A DNA stretch of 64,000 bases from NCBI RefSeq assembly GCF_032818155.1, contig NZ_CP102589.1, positions 2,094,001-2,158,000 of the forward strand. Reading direction: 5' to 3'. Positions 25,498 to 33,943 of this stretch are shown piece by piece (the stretch's first letter is position 1; every line of letters starts with the position of its first letter). A program made the translations under genes and the position numbers. Below the pieces are notes generated by a model. It did not search any database and was not told the DNA's origin. It worked only from the letters and a program-made list of their open reading frames with translations. Origin of the DNA: Niallia taxi. Lineage in GTDB: Bacteria; Bacillota; Bacilli; Bacillales; Cytobacillaceae.

Positions 25498-26507
25498 AAA
25501 AGGTTGTCACATTTGGAGAGATTATGCTGAGGCTTTCTACTAATCAAGGCGAGCGTCTTCGTACAGCAAACACTCTTCACATGCATTATGGAGGCGGAGA
25601 AGCAAATGTCGCCATTGCCCTTGCCGGATACGGATATCATACATATTTTGTCAGCAAAGTACCGGATAATCCGCTAGGTAAAGGTGTATGTCGGCATCTT
25701 AATGGAAACGGTGTATCAACAGACTTTCTGCTCACAGGCGGTCAACGATTAGGAACCTATTATTTGGAAAATGGCAGTGGTGAGCGCAGTCCGCATGTGA
25801 CATATGACCGAAAATACTCTAGTTTTTCTGAAATCACAAGTGATGAGTTAAATTTTGAAGCAATCTTTAAAGATGCTGACATTTTTCATATTTCCGGTAT
25901 TACATTAGCATTATCAGAAAGTTTAAGAGAATTGGTTTTGCAGGCTGTTAAAACGGCAAAAAGGCTTGGGGTCCAAGTAAGCTTTGATTTTAACTACAGA
26001 GCAACATTATGGAGTCAAGAAGAGGCTGCAGCAGCAATTAAGCCAATATTGCCATATGTGGATATTTGTTCATGCGGGGAACTGGATGCTATTCATCTGC
26101 TTAGTATCCCTAAGGCAAGAAGTGAATGGGATAAACAGGAAAGGCTTGTCTATTATTACGAGAAAATGCAGGAGATGTATCCAAATATTGCTGTAATGGC
26201 ATCTACCTTCCGCACAGTGCATTCAGCCTCCCACAATGAGCTGCAAGGAAACTTGTATATGGACGGCAAACTTTATCAATCGAAAGTGCATGATATTAAG
26301 CCAATAATCGATAGGGTTGGTGGAGGGGATGCATTTGCGTCAGGAATTTTATGCGGTCTTTTAGAAGAACAAGCACCAGCCGAAATCGTTGCATTCGCAA
26401 CAGCAGCATCCGCATTAAAGCATACGATTTACGGAGATTGCAGTCAATTCACCAAACAAGAAATCACTAGATTTATAGAAGCAGGATCAGGGCGGATTTC
26501 CCGCTGA
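25494..26507 (+). CDS. kdgK: 2-keto-3-deoxygluconate kinase
   Basis: The 337-residue PfkB-family kinase phosphorylates KDG to KDPG. The N-terminal PfkB signature is seen as HYGGGEANVAIALAGYGY near residue 31, and the C-terminal anion-hole/catalytic motif as DRVGGGDAFASGILCGLL near 275. The start overlaps kdgA, and kduI follows after 31 bp. Both branches of the uronate pathway in this window converge on this step. Confidence 0.93.
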   Translation: MKKVVTFGEIMLRLSTNQGERLRTANTLHMHYGGGEANVAIALAGYGYHTYFVSKVPDNPLGKGVCRHLNGNGVSTDFLLTGGQRLGTYYLENGSGERSPHVTYDRKYSSFSEITSDELNFEAIFKDADIFHISGITLALSESLRELVLQAVKTAKRLGVQVSFDFNYRATLWSQEEAAAAIKPILPYVDICSCGELDAIHLLSIPKARSEWDKQERLVYYYEKMQEMYPNIAVMASTFRTVHSASHNELQGNLYMDGKLYQSKVHDIKPIIDRVGGGDAFASGILCGLLEEQAPAEIVAFATAASALKHTIYGDCSQFTKQEITRFIEAGSGRISR

Positions 26508-26538
26508 CAATTATAGAAAAATAAAGGAGCGATTTAAA

Positions 26539-27378
26539 ATGACAGAATTAGCTACTCGTTATGCCATCCATCCTGAGGACATGAAAAAATATACGACAGA
26601 TGAACTGAGAAATCATTTCCTTGTTGACACAATTTTTGAACCAGGCTATGTCCACCTTACTTATACGCATAATGATCGAATGATTTTTGGTGGTGTAACA
26701 CCAGCGCAAAACGAACTGACAATTACCTTAGATAAGGAATTAGGTGTTGAATATTTCTTAGAACGTAGAGAACTGGGAATTATCAATATTGGCGGAGATG
26801 GTTCTGTCATTTTAGATGGAGAAGTATATGGCATGCAAAAAAGAGATGGTTTGTATGTTGGGAAAGGAACAAAGGAAGTAATATTCCGTTCAGAAAATCC
26901 AGAAAATCCGGCGAAGTTTTATATCAACTCAACCCCTGCACATCATCAATATCCAACTGTGAAAATTGACATAAATAAAATTGAGCCACTTCAAGCTGGA
27001 GAGCCTGGAACACTTAATGAACGAAGAATTTATCAATATGTTCATCCGAATGTGTGTGAAAGCTGTCAGCTGCAAATGGGCTTGACGATGCTGTCACCGG
27101 GAAGCGTTTGGAATACGATGCCATGCCATACACATGAAAGACGCATGGAAGTATATTTGTACTTTGATATGGAACCAGAAACTCGCGTATTCCACTTTAT
27201 GGGGCAGCCGGCTGAAACTAGACATTTAGTAATGAGTAATGAGCAAGCAGCCATTTCACCAAGCTGGTCAATCCATACAGGGACTGCGACAAATAATTAT
27301 ACTTTCATTTGGGGCATGTGCGGAGAAAATATTACGTATACAGATATGGATCATGTGAAAATGGAAGACTTGCGCTAA
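26539..27378 (+). CDS. kduI: 5-keto-4-deoxyuronate isomerase
   Basis: The 279-residue cupin isomerase converts 5-keto-4-deoxyuronate (4-deoxy-L-threo-5-hexosulose uronate) into 2,5-diketo-3-deoxygluconate. The zinc-binding cupin motif is MPCHTHERRMEVYLYFD near residue 195. The KduI-specific N-terminal region with YATRYAIHPEDMKKYTTDELR-type sequence (here LATRYAIHPEDMK) is clear. The substrate is produced by the GH105 enzyme encoded in the neighbouring operon. AAGGAGCG precedes the ATG. Confidence 0.95.
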   Translation: MTELATRYAIHPEDMKKYTTDELRNHFLVDTIFEPGYVHLTYTHNDRMIFGGVTPAQNELTITLDKELGVEYFLERRELGIINIGGDGSVILDGEVYGMQKRDGLYVGKGTKEVIFRSENPENPAKFYINSTPAHHQYPTVKIDINKIEPLQAGEPGTLNERRIYQYVHPNVCESCQLQMGLTMLSPGSVWNTMPCHTHERRMEVYLYFDMEPETRVFHFMGQPAETRHLVMSNEQAAISPSWSIHTGTATNNYTFIWGMCGENITYTDMDHVKMEDLR

Positions 27379-27411
27379 TAATACGAATCTAGTAAAAAAA
27401 GGAGGAATATA

Positions 27412-28197
27412 ATGATGACTACACAATTTGATCAATTTTCTTTAGATTTCTTTAAACTAGATGGACAGGTCGCCATCGTAACTGGCGGAAATTCAGGGTT
27501 AGGACAAGGGTATGCGGTGGCACTTGCTAAAGCGGGTGCAGATGTCTTTATTGTCACTCATGATGATAATTGGAGTGAAACGAAAGAGCTGATTGAGAAG
27601 GAAGGCAAAACAGTTGTTTTTCATCAAGCCGATTTGACTGACAGGAACCAAGCAAAAGCAGCAATTACAGCCTGTCAGGAAGCCTTTGGAAAAATCGATG
27701 TTTTAGTCAATAATGCAGGAACAATCAGACGTGCTCCATTACTTGAGTATAAAGAGGACGATTGGGATGCTGTTATGGATATTAATTTGAACGCTGTTTA
27801 TTTTTTAAGCCAAGCTGTTGCGAGAATCATGAAGGAACAAGGAAATGGTAAAATCATTAATGTTGCCTCCATGCTTGCATTCCAAGGCGGCAAGTTTGTT
27901 CCGCCATACACAGCAAGTAAGCATGGAGTTGCAGGGATTACGAAGGCATTTGCCAATGAACTGGCTGAATATAATATTCAGATAAATGCTATTGCTCCAG
28001 GCTATATTAAAACAGCAAATACAGCACCAATTCGAGCCGATGAAAAGCGCAATGCGGAAATACTTTCCCGTATCCCCGCAAATCGTTGGGCAGATCCAGC
28101 TGATTTAATGGGAGTAATCGTATTTTTAGCAAGTAAGGCCTCTGACTATATGAACGGTCATATTTTAGCAGTTGATGGTGGCTGGTTAGCAAGATAA
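27412..28197 (+). CDS. kduD: 2-deoxy-D-gluconate 3-dehydrogenase / KDG dehydrogenase
   Basis: The 261-residue short-chain dehydrogenase reduces 2,5-diketo-3-deoxygluconate to KDG. The cofactor motif TGGNSGLGQGYA is near residue 26, the NNAG motif is in VLVNNAGTIRRAPL, the catalytic Tyr/Lys pair in YTASKHGVAGITKA, and the C-terminal NGHILAVDGGWLAR is typical. The ATG at 27412 or 27415 follows AAAGGAGG. It ends the kdgAK-kduID operon before a terminator. Confidence 0.93.
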   Translation: MMTTQFDQFSLDFFKLDGQVAIVTGGNSGLGQGYAVALAKAGADVFIVTHDDNWSETKELIEKEGKTVVFHQADLTDRNQAKAAITACQEAFGKIDVLVNNAGTIRRAPLLEYKEDDWDAVMDINLNAVYFLSQAVARIMKEQGNGKIINVASMLAFQGGKFVPPYTASKHGVAGITKAFANELAEYNIQINAIAPGYIKTANTAPIRADEKRNAEILSRIPANRWADPADLMGVIVFLASKASDYMNGHILAVDGGWLAR

Positions 28198-28213
28198 AAA
28201 TGAGAGAATAACC

Positions 28214-28245
28214 GCTATTCACTATAAATTAGTGAATAGCTTTTT
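28214..28245 (+). terminator. Terminator of the kdgAK-kduID operon
   Basis: GCTATTCACTA pairs with TAGTGAATAGC, followed by TTTTT. Confidence 0.85.
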
Positions 28246-28441
28246 ATTATTTATATTCACTAAAAAGGAATTTGTAAGCGTGTTAAAGAATATTTGTAAG
28301 GATATCTTTTCCTAGTAAAACTTACTAATAAGAAGAAAAGAGGCTGAATTTATAAGTAGTTTGGATTAAAAAAGTAGTTTTATAGGAACTAAACAGATGG
28401 TACGAACATTAATAATTTAGAATTAGGAAGGACGACAAATA

Positions 28442-29098
28442 ATGAAAAAATGGGCATTTGTATCTGACTTTGATGGAACCATTTCCAAAAAGGACTTTTA
28501 TTGGATTGTAATTGAACGCTATTTTCCAGAAGGCAAGGAGCTGTATAAAGAGTGGAAAAACGGAAGCATCAAGGATATTGACTTTTTAAGTACAGTATTT
28601 GGAGCTATCCATCAGGAGGAGGACCAAATAATTCGTGATGTACATGGGATTCCAATTGATGAATATGTGCCTGCCTTCGTTAAAGCTGTCCAGCAAAGTG
28701 GTGGCGATTTCTACATTCTTAGTGCTGGAACAGATTATTACATAAAGCATATTATAGAAAAGTACAAGCTGGAAAACGTTGTCGTTCTTTCCAATGAAGG
28801 AGTATTCAAAGACAAAAATATTCAGTTAAATATAAATAAGGAAGACTGGAAATATTCAGAGCGGTATGGCATTGACAAGGCAATCGTCATCCAAAAGCTA
28901 AAGGAGGAATATGAGAAAGTCTACTTTGCTGGTGACAGTGAACCGGATTCTCACCCAGCAGCATTTGCGGACATAACCTTTGCAAGGGATGTGTTAAAGG
29001 ATTTGCTGGCAGAAAAAAATATCGACTATATCCCATTTGAATCCTTCCGCGAAATAGAAGAACAGCTTATAAAAAATGGGCAGATCTCCGCGGAATAA
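28442..29098 (+). CDS. MtnX-like HAD phosphatase
   Basis: The 218-residue HAD-IB phosphatase resembles MtnX of the methionine salvage pathway. Motif I is seen in FVSDFDGTISKKDFYW near residue 6, motif II in FYILSAGTDYYIKHI near 92, and motif III/IV in YFAGDSEPDSHPAAFADITFA near 160. The whole length is consistent with MtnX. No other mtn gene is nearby, so the substrate here may differ. AGGAAGGAC precedes the ATG. Nothing else is visible in the 240 bp before it. Confidence 0.75.
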   Translation: MKKWAFVSDFDGTISKKDFYWIVIERYFPEGKELYKEWKNGSIKDIDFLSTVFGAIHQEEDQIIRDVHGIPIDEYVPAFVKAVQQSGGDFYILSAGTDYYIKHIIEKYKLENVVVLSNEGVFKDKNIQLNINKEDWKYSERYGIDKAIVIQKLKEEYEKVYFAGDSEPDSHPAAFADITFARDVLKDLLAEKNIDYIPFESFREIEEQLIKNGQISAE

Positions 29099-29199
29099 TA
29101 CATGAAAGTTAAGGTAATGTAAAGATATTGTTAATATCATGTATTTAAGGTGTAAATACAATATGATGGAATTAGCAAAGTTTCAAAGGGGGTGAGCAA

Positions 29200-29388
29200 T
29201 TGTTTAAAAAAATAATTCGTAAAGTACAACAACTTACAGGAAGCCACAGTGATCGTCACAAGCATAGAAAGTACAGCAGCAGTCGCCGTAGTCGCAAGTA
29301 TTATGGTAGCAGCAGTTCTGGCAAAAGGAGTCATGACAGATACGGTGGCAGCCATCGTTATAAACGAAAAAGCTATAGCATCAGCTGA
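29200..29388 (+). CDS. Small Ser/Arg/Tyr-rich basic protein
   Basis: The 62-residue protein has an extremely low-complexity, highly basic tail: after MFKKIIRKVQQLTGSH come runs of Arg, Ser, Lys, His and Tyr (RKYSSSRRSRKYYGSSSSG, KRSHDRYGGSHRYKRKSYS). The start is TTG 29200, with the strong site AAAGGGGGTGAG before it. Basic Ser/Tyr/Lys repeats recall spore coat or phosphorylated matrix proteins such as CotG, but no specific match is claimed. It converges with a Ser/Thr kinase gene, an intriguing neighbour. A shared terminator follows. Confidence 0.6.
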   Translation: MFKKIIRKVQQLTGSHSDRHKHRKYSSSRRSRKYYGSSSSGKRSHDRYGGSHRYKRKSYSIS

Positions 29389-29390
29389 CA

Positions 29391-29425
29391 AAAAAACTCT
29401 TGCTTAAATTAGCAAGAGTTTTTTT
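29391..29425. terminator. Bidirectional terminator
   Basis: AAACTCTTGCT pairs with AGCAAGAGTTT, flanked by A and T runs, between convergent genes. Confidence 0.85.
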
Positions 29426-30174
29426 ATGGCATTTTCAATATCATAACGAATGCTTTGGATTTCTTGATAGCCCTTATCAATACCAAGCAGTTTCTTAATA
29501 ATATTTGTAGTTTCCTCATTTAGTTCAAGCTCCGTAAGCCAGCTGCCCTTCCTTTTTCTTTTACCTGTATATGTGGAATACAGCAAATAGAGGAGGCATT
29601 CTCCAATATCAAAAAAATCATCCTTTTTAAGCACTTCTGCTTCTTTTGGGTCGGAAGCGTGCTTTGCGAGTCCATAATCGATTAAATAAAGATTATTTCC
29701 CTTTATAAGAATATTTGGCGGCCGGATATCATGATGATAAATATGCTTATCATGCAAATAAGCAAGTGCATCTAAAAGCTTTTGAATCAGTTTTAAAGCA
29801 TCTATTTCAGAAAACGTCTGTTTTTCGTAAAAAAGCACATCCTCTATATTTACCCCGTCAATATACTCCATTACGTAAAAGACCTCTTTATCTGATTCAA
29901 TTGTATCAATTAGCCTTGGAATTTGATGGTGATTTAATGAGGAAATCAACTTGATTTCTTGCAGGAAACGCTGTTTTTCCTTTTTTTTCAATGCCTTGCT
30001 TGGACGCAGCTGTTTGGCGACATATTGCTTATTTGTATCAATATGTGTGCATCTGTAAATCATGCCGTAACCACCCATACCGACACATTTTTCTATTCTA
30101 TAAGAATTTCCAAGAAGTTCGCCCTTTTGCAAGGGTTGATCATAAATCCACCTGAGAAGAATTTTCCAAATCAT
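29404..30174 (-). CDS. Hanks-type Ser/Thr protein kinase without membrane domain
   Basis: The 256-residue soluble kinase has a Gly-rich loop (CVGMGGYGMIYRC), the ATP-binding Lys in YVAKQLRPSK, the catalytic loop HHDIRPPNILI (HRD replaced by HHD, and the usual Lys by Arg) and DYG in place of DFG in LIDYGLAKH. The essential Lys, catalytic Asp, Asn and metal-binding Asp are all present, so activity is plausible. It is shorter than PrkC and has no PASTA or transmembrane part, more like B. subtilis YbdM/PrkD. The target is unknown; the basic Ser-rich protein next door is a candidate by position only. Confidence 0.85.
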   Translation of the reverse strand: MIWKILLRWIYDQPLQKGELLGNSYRIEKCVGMGGYGMIYRCTHIDTNKQYVAKQLRPSKALKKKEKQRFLQEIKLISSLNHHQIPRLIDTIESDKEVFYVMEYIDGVNIEDVLFYEKQTFSEIDALKLIQKLLDALAYLHDKHIYHHDIRPPNILIKGNNLYLIDYGLAKHASDPKEAEVLKKDDFFDIGECLLYLLYSTYTGKRKRKGSWLTELELNEETTNIIKKLLGIDKGYQEIQSIRYDIENAIKKLLLI

Positions 30175-30329
30175 TCATCCACATCCTAAGTTAACTCTTT
30201 AGAATATTGTAGCAAATAAACAGACATTACTGGTACTGGAAAGTGCTATACGACGTGCATTTAAAAATAGAGGAATAGGTCTACATTGGCGTTAATATGA
30301 TACATAAAAGGGAGAATGAAGGTGATAAA

Positions 30330-30620
30330 TTGGACAGTCATTTCATATTTACTCAATTTCTTTTTTATGGGATCCTCTTTGCAGCATTATTTTTCTCTTG
30401 GAAAATCGGCAAGTACTTTCTGAAAACGAAAGGAATAGTGATTGCTGCAGTTGCATCCATATTGTCAAGTATATGTTTTCTAGTGATATGTGGAGCTATT
30501 TGGTATCAAACTGTACCCGATTTATTCGGCAAAGGAGTCATCCTTTTAATTTATATTGGTCTGCTTGCTGCAGGGAATGGAGTGGTTATCCGTTTTTTGC
30601 TGTACAAAAGATCCAAGTGA
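30330..30620 (+). CDS. Small membrane protein, about 96 residues
   Basis: I do not recognise it. Three hydrophobic segments are visible (FLFYGILFAALFFSW, IVIAAVASILSSICFLVI, VILLIYIGLLAAGNGVVI), ending in a short basic tail. TTG 30330 is the likely start because GAAGGTGAT is correctly spaced; an upstream in-frame ATG at 30297 lacks a ribosome site. A terminator follows. Confidence 0.55.
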   Translation: MDSHFIFTQFLFYGILFAALFFSWKIGKYFLKTKGIVIAAVASILSSICFLVICGAIWYQTVPDLFGKGVILLIYIGLLAAGNGVVIRFLLYKRSK

Positions 30621-30660
30621 AAAGGAGCATTTTCTCTATTTTTAGAGGAAATGCTTTTTT
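30621..30660 (+). terminator. Terminator after the small membrane protein
   Basis: AGCATTTTCTCT pairs with AGAGGAAATGCT around ATTTTT, followed by a T-run. Confidence 0.75.
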
Positions 30661-30891
30661 AATGGTAAGCATCGATTTTTTTGGAAGAAAAAAGCCATGT
30701 GCAACGGAAAAAATATATGCTATAATTTTTCTTTTATGTATAATAGAAAATGTGGGAAAATTCTAACAAAGAAGTACTTCAAACATGATCAGCGCAATTT
30801 TTTATGGTCATGTAAAAACAATCATGCTAATAAAAATAGTAGAGTAGTGATTGATTGCTAACATCATAGAAAGAGAGTGTGAAGAATAATC

Positions 30892-32241
30892 ATGCAAGAG
30901 CAAAAGTTAGCGAGAGGATTAAAGAACAGACATGTTCAGCTGATCGCAATCGGTGGTGCGATCGGAACAGGATTATTTCTTGGTTCAGGAAAATCGATTC
31001 ATCTTGCAGGTCCATCCATATTATTTGCCTATTTGATTACGGGCATCATTTGTTTTTTAATTATGCGGGCTTTAGGTGAATTGCTTCTTTCCAATATGCA
31101 ATATCATTCATTTGTGGACTTTGTCCAAGATTATCTTGGCAATATGGCTGCATTTGTTACAGGCTGGACGTACTGGTTTTGCTGGATAACTATCGCTATG
31201 GCTGATTTAACGGCTGTCGGATTGTATACACAGTACTGGTTGCCGAATGTACCGCAATGGGTGCCAGGGCTAATTTTACTGGTTATCCTTTTATGTATGA
31301 ACCTTGCAACAGTAAAACTTTTCGGAGAGATGGAGTTTTGGTTTGCACTAATTAAAGTCATTGCTATTCTAGCTTTGATTGTAGTAGGTTTATTCATGAT
31401 ATTTAAAGGTATTACAACAGATGCAGGAACTGCAAGTTTTTCTAACCTGTGGAGTCATGGGGGAATGTTCCCGAACGGTATGAATGGATTTATCCTTTCC
31501 TTCCAAATGGTCGTATTTGCCTTTGTTGGCATTGAGCTAGTCGGTCTTACTGCAGGCGAAACGGAAAAACCTGAGGTTGTACTGCCAAAAGCAATCAACA
31601 GCATTCCTATAAGAATATTAATATTCTATATCGGCGCATTGCTTGTTATCATGGGAATTTATCCATGGAATGCCATTAATCCTGCTGAAAGTCCATTTGT
31701 ACAAGTATTCTTGACAGTTGGTATTCTTGCAGCAGCAGGTGTAGTCAATTTTGTTGTGTTAACATCTGCAGCATCTGCATGTAACAGTGCGATTTTTAGT
31801 ACAAGCAGAATGGTGTTCTCATTAGCGAAAAATGACAATGCACCCGCGCCAATGACTAAATTGACGAAGAGACGTGTACCAGCAAATGCGCTTTATTTCT
31901 CATTAGTTGTTATATTAATTGCAGTTGTGCTGAATTATATTATGCCAGAGGATGTATTTACACTTATTACAAGTATTTCAACTGTGTGCTTCCTATTCAT
32001 ATGGGCAATAATCGTTATTTGCCATTTGAAATATAAAAAACAAAAACCAGAATTGGCGAAAAACAACCCATTCAAAATGCCGCTTTATCCGGCTGCCAAC
32101 TACATTATTTTAGCGTTTTTGGCATTCATCCTAGTTGTTTTAGGATTTGCAGAGGATACTAGAGTTGCATTGTTTGTAACACCAGTTTGGTTCATTTTAC
32201 TAATTGTCATCTATCAATTCCGCAAGAAAGTCGTTCAATAA
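30892..32241 (+). CDS. Amino-acid permease (CycA/AapA/YtnA-like, APC family)
   Basis: The 449-residue, twelve-helix transporter belongs to the amino-acid-polyamine-organocation family. Landmarks are LARGLKNRHVQLIAIGGAIG with TGLFLGSG, MRALGELLLSN, and the mid-protein FAFVGIELVGLTAGETEKPE, all typical of the AAT subgroup (D-Ala/D-Ser/Gly, Pro or aromatic amino acid:H+ symporters). The exact substrate cannot be told; the closest remembered relatives are B. subtilis AapA and YtnA. It is a single-gene unit with its own terminator. Confidence 0.88.
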   Translation: MQEQKLARGLKNRHVQLIAIGGAIGTGLFLGSGKSIHLAGPSILFAYLITGIICFLIMRALGELLLSNMQYHSFVDFVQDYLGNMAAFVTGWTYWFCWITIAMADLTAVGLYTQYWLPNVPQWVPGLILLVILLCMNLATVKLFGEMEFWFALIKVIAILALIVVGLFMIFKGITTDAGTASFSNLWSHGGMFPNGMNGFILSFQMVVFAFVGIELVGLTAGETEKPEVVLPKAINSIPIRILIFYIGALLVIMGIYPWNAINPAESPFVQVFLTVGILAAAGVVNFVVLTSAASACNSAIFSTSRMVFSLAKNDNAPAPMTKLTKRRVPANALYFSLVVILIAVVLNYIMPEDVFTLITSISTVCFLFIWAIIVICHLKYKKQKPELAKNNPFKMPLYPAANYIILAFLAFILVVLGFAEDTRVALFVTPVWFILLIVIYQFRKKVVQ

Positions 32242-32246
32242 AAAGT

Positions 32247-32281
32247 GGAAAAGGCAGCTACCAGGCTGTCTTTTTCTTTTG
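32247..32281 (+). terminator. Terminator after the amino-acid permease
   Basis: GGCAGC pairs with GCTGTC, extended by AAAA/TTTT, and followed by TCTTTT. Confidence 0.7.
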
Positions 32282-32314
32282 TTTACGAAACCTTTACAAA
32301 AAGAAAAAAATACC

Positions 32315-32343
32315 TTGACGCTAAGACAAGCATCCGTTATTAT
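32315..32343 (+). promoter_or_regulatory. Promoter of tRNA-Val
   Basis: TTGACG (32315-32320), a 17-bp spacer and TATTAT (32338-32343), about 38 bp before the mature tRNA. Confidence 0.65.
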
Positions 32344-32380
32344 AATTACATCAAGTAAGCGAATATATTACATAAAATAT

Positions 32381-32452
32381 GATCCGATAGTTCAGCGGGA
32401 GAATACATCCTTGACAGGGATGGGGTCGGGGGTTCGAATCCCTCTCGGATCA
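32381..32452 (+). tRNA. tRNA-Val (anticodon GAC)
   Basis: The cloverleaf folds well. The acceptor GATCCGA pairs with TCGGATC; the D-arm is GTTC...GAAT with an AGCGGGA loop; the anticodon arm CATCC-TTGACAG-GGATG gives GAC; the T-arm is GGGGG-TTCGAAT-CCCTC. The discriminator is A. The next bases are TCA, so CCA is not encoded and must be added after transcription. It is a solitary tRNA gene, outside any rRNA operon in this window. Confidence 0.92.
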
Positions 32453-32460
32453 TCAAGAAA

Positions 32461-32496
32461 AGGTCACTTTCCAAGAGAAAGTGGTTTTTTTTTATG
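32461..32496 (+). terminator. Terminator after tRNA-Val
   Basis: TCACTTTC pairs with GAAAGTGG around a short loop, followed by eight or more Ts. Confidence 0.75.
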
Positions 32497-32617
32497 CCTT
32501 GATACTGCAATAAAAAGACTTAATTTATATGCCCATTTTACGTTTGAACAACATAATTGTCATATGGAACATAAGTATATAAGTCTAATTAAAAAAAATA
32601 TTTAATGTGATTGATTA

Positions 32618-32813
32618 ATAGTTTGGTTTCTTTGAAAAACAATAATTAAAAATCTTAGTGGAATGGAGCGGAGGCTACTCGACTCCTGCGGGATATAGAG
32701 GGAAAGATGAGACCCCGCAGGCGAAGACGAGGAGGCTCATCTTCCTCCCCGCGGAAAGCGAGAGGACGAGCGCGCAATGAAATGAACTAATTTTTAAAGC
32801 CATACTCTATTTT
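32618..32813 (+). repeat. Interspersed GC-cored repeat, copy C
   Basis: It starts with AATAGTTTGGTTTCTTTG, then AAAAATCTTAGTGG and the core with GCAGGCGAAGACGAGGAGGC and CCGCGGAAAGCGAG, and ends CATACTCTATTTTA. It lies in the 480-bp gap between the tRNA and the Cof phosphatase gene; nothing else is seen there. Confidence 0.8.
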
Positions 32814-32933
32814 ATATTTTCATGCTACATTGTCTCAAAGTTAGATATAATATTATTTGTGTTTAGATAGGTTAATTTTGTTTTGTCCCATCCTCTTTGC
32901 ATTTATATGATTAGTAGGTAAAGTAATAGGCAG

Positions 32934-33773
32934 TTAGTTAAAATATTTACTTAATGTATATGCAATTCCGTCTTCTTCATTTGAGCGAGTCACTTCATCC
33001 GCAACAGCTTTTAAATCGTCTACTGCATTAGCCATAGCTACACCAATACCAGCATATTCGACCATTGTAGCGTCATTATGCCCATCTCCAAAGGCAATCA
33101 TTTCTTCCCTTTTGTAACCTCTAGGGATAAGGACTGTATCCAACGCTTTTGCTTTATCTATTCCTTGAGCTGTAAATTCAAAGTAAAAGGGTGCCGTAAA
33201 CACACAATTTAATTTATCTTTAAAAGGCTCCATCATTTCTTTATAATGCTGCTGAAGATAATCAGGAGATCCTGCAGTTAGGATTTTATTTAGTGGATAG
33301 TCAGCAAAAGCAGCTAAATCTTCTATTTCACATAAATTAAATTTACCGCCGCGGGATTCATATTTTATGATGTTAAGAGGATTTCCATTATAATCTATCT
33401 CATTGTTAAACACATCATTGACAAACATATAGTTATCTTTATCAATCATCGGAATAACTTCAAACTTTTTCATATGCTCAAGCACTTCTTGACCTTCGTC
33501 CACACTCATCGTTTCATTAAATAATACTTCATCTGTTTCACAATCCACCACTTTAGAACCATTAAAAGAAACTAAAAGTCCATGATGCTTTTCCATTTCT
33601 AATTCTTTTGCAATATCCCTTAGTCCAGATGTTGGTCTTCCTGATGCTAGAACTAAAATGGCCCCAGCTTTTTGCGCCTTTACTAAGACCTCTTTTGTTT
33701 TAGCAGTAATTACTTTTTCATTATTAGTTAACGTACCATCTACATCCATAATAATTACTTTAATATCATTCAT
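32934..33773 (-). CDS. Cof-type HAD-IIB phosphatase
   Basis: The 279-residue protein has all HAD-IIB landmarks: motif I IMDVDGTLTN near residue 8, motif II LASGRPTSGL near 42, the Lys and motif III/IV in KAKALDTVLI and MIAFGDGHNDATMVEYAGIGVAMANA near 225. These enzymes dephosphorylate sugar phosphates or flavin-type phosphates; the target is not defined. It is transcribed divergently from the AraC-type regulator. AGGGAGGATC precedes the ATG on the minus strand. Confidence 0.88.
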   Translation of the reverse strand: MNDIKVIIMDVDGTLTNNEKVITAKTKEVLVKAQKAGAILVLASGRPTSGLRDIAKELEMEKHHGLLVSFNGSKVVDCETDEVLFNETMSVDEGQEVLEHMKKFEVIPMIDKDNYMFVNDVFNNEIDYNGNPLNIIKYESRGGKFNLCEIEDLAAFADYPLNKILTAGSPDYLQQHYKEMMEPFKDKLNCVFTAPFYFEFTAQGIDKAKALDTVLIPRGYKREEMIAFGDGHNDATMVEYAGIGVAMANAVDDLKAVADEVTRSNEEDGIAYTLSKYFN

Positions 33774-33943
33774 ATTGGGATCCTCCCTTATTTTTACAGT
33801 TAGTAACTATGAATTTCTACAATATCGTATACTTCATTTTTTTGAATTTCTTTCCTAATCCTAATTTTATAACAATTAATCTTGCATTATCCATCAAAAT
33901 TGGGTTTAATATTATCAAAATCGTATAATTTGGGAGGATGTAC

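Noticed and set aside
29137..29391. 84-codon minus-strand frame opposite the Ser/Arg-rich protein
   Set aside because: It mirrors the biased codons of the plus-strand gene, which has a strong ribosome site and terminator.
32204..32605. 133-codon frame over the permease end and the tRNA
   Set aside because: It overlaps a terminator and the tRNA-Val gene and shows no domain features.
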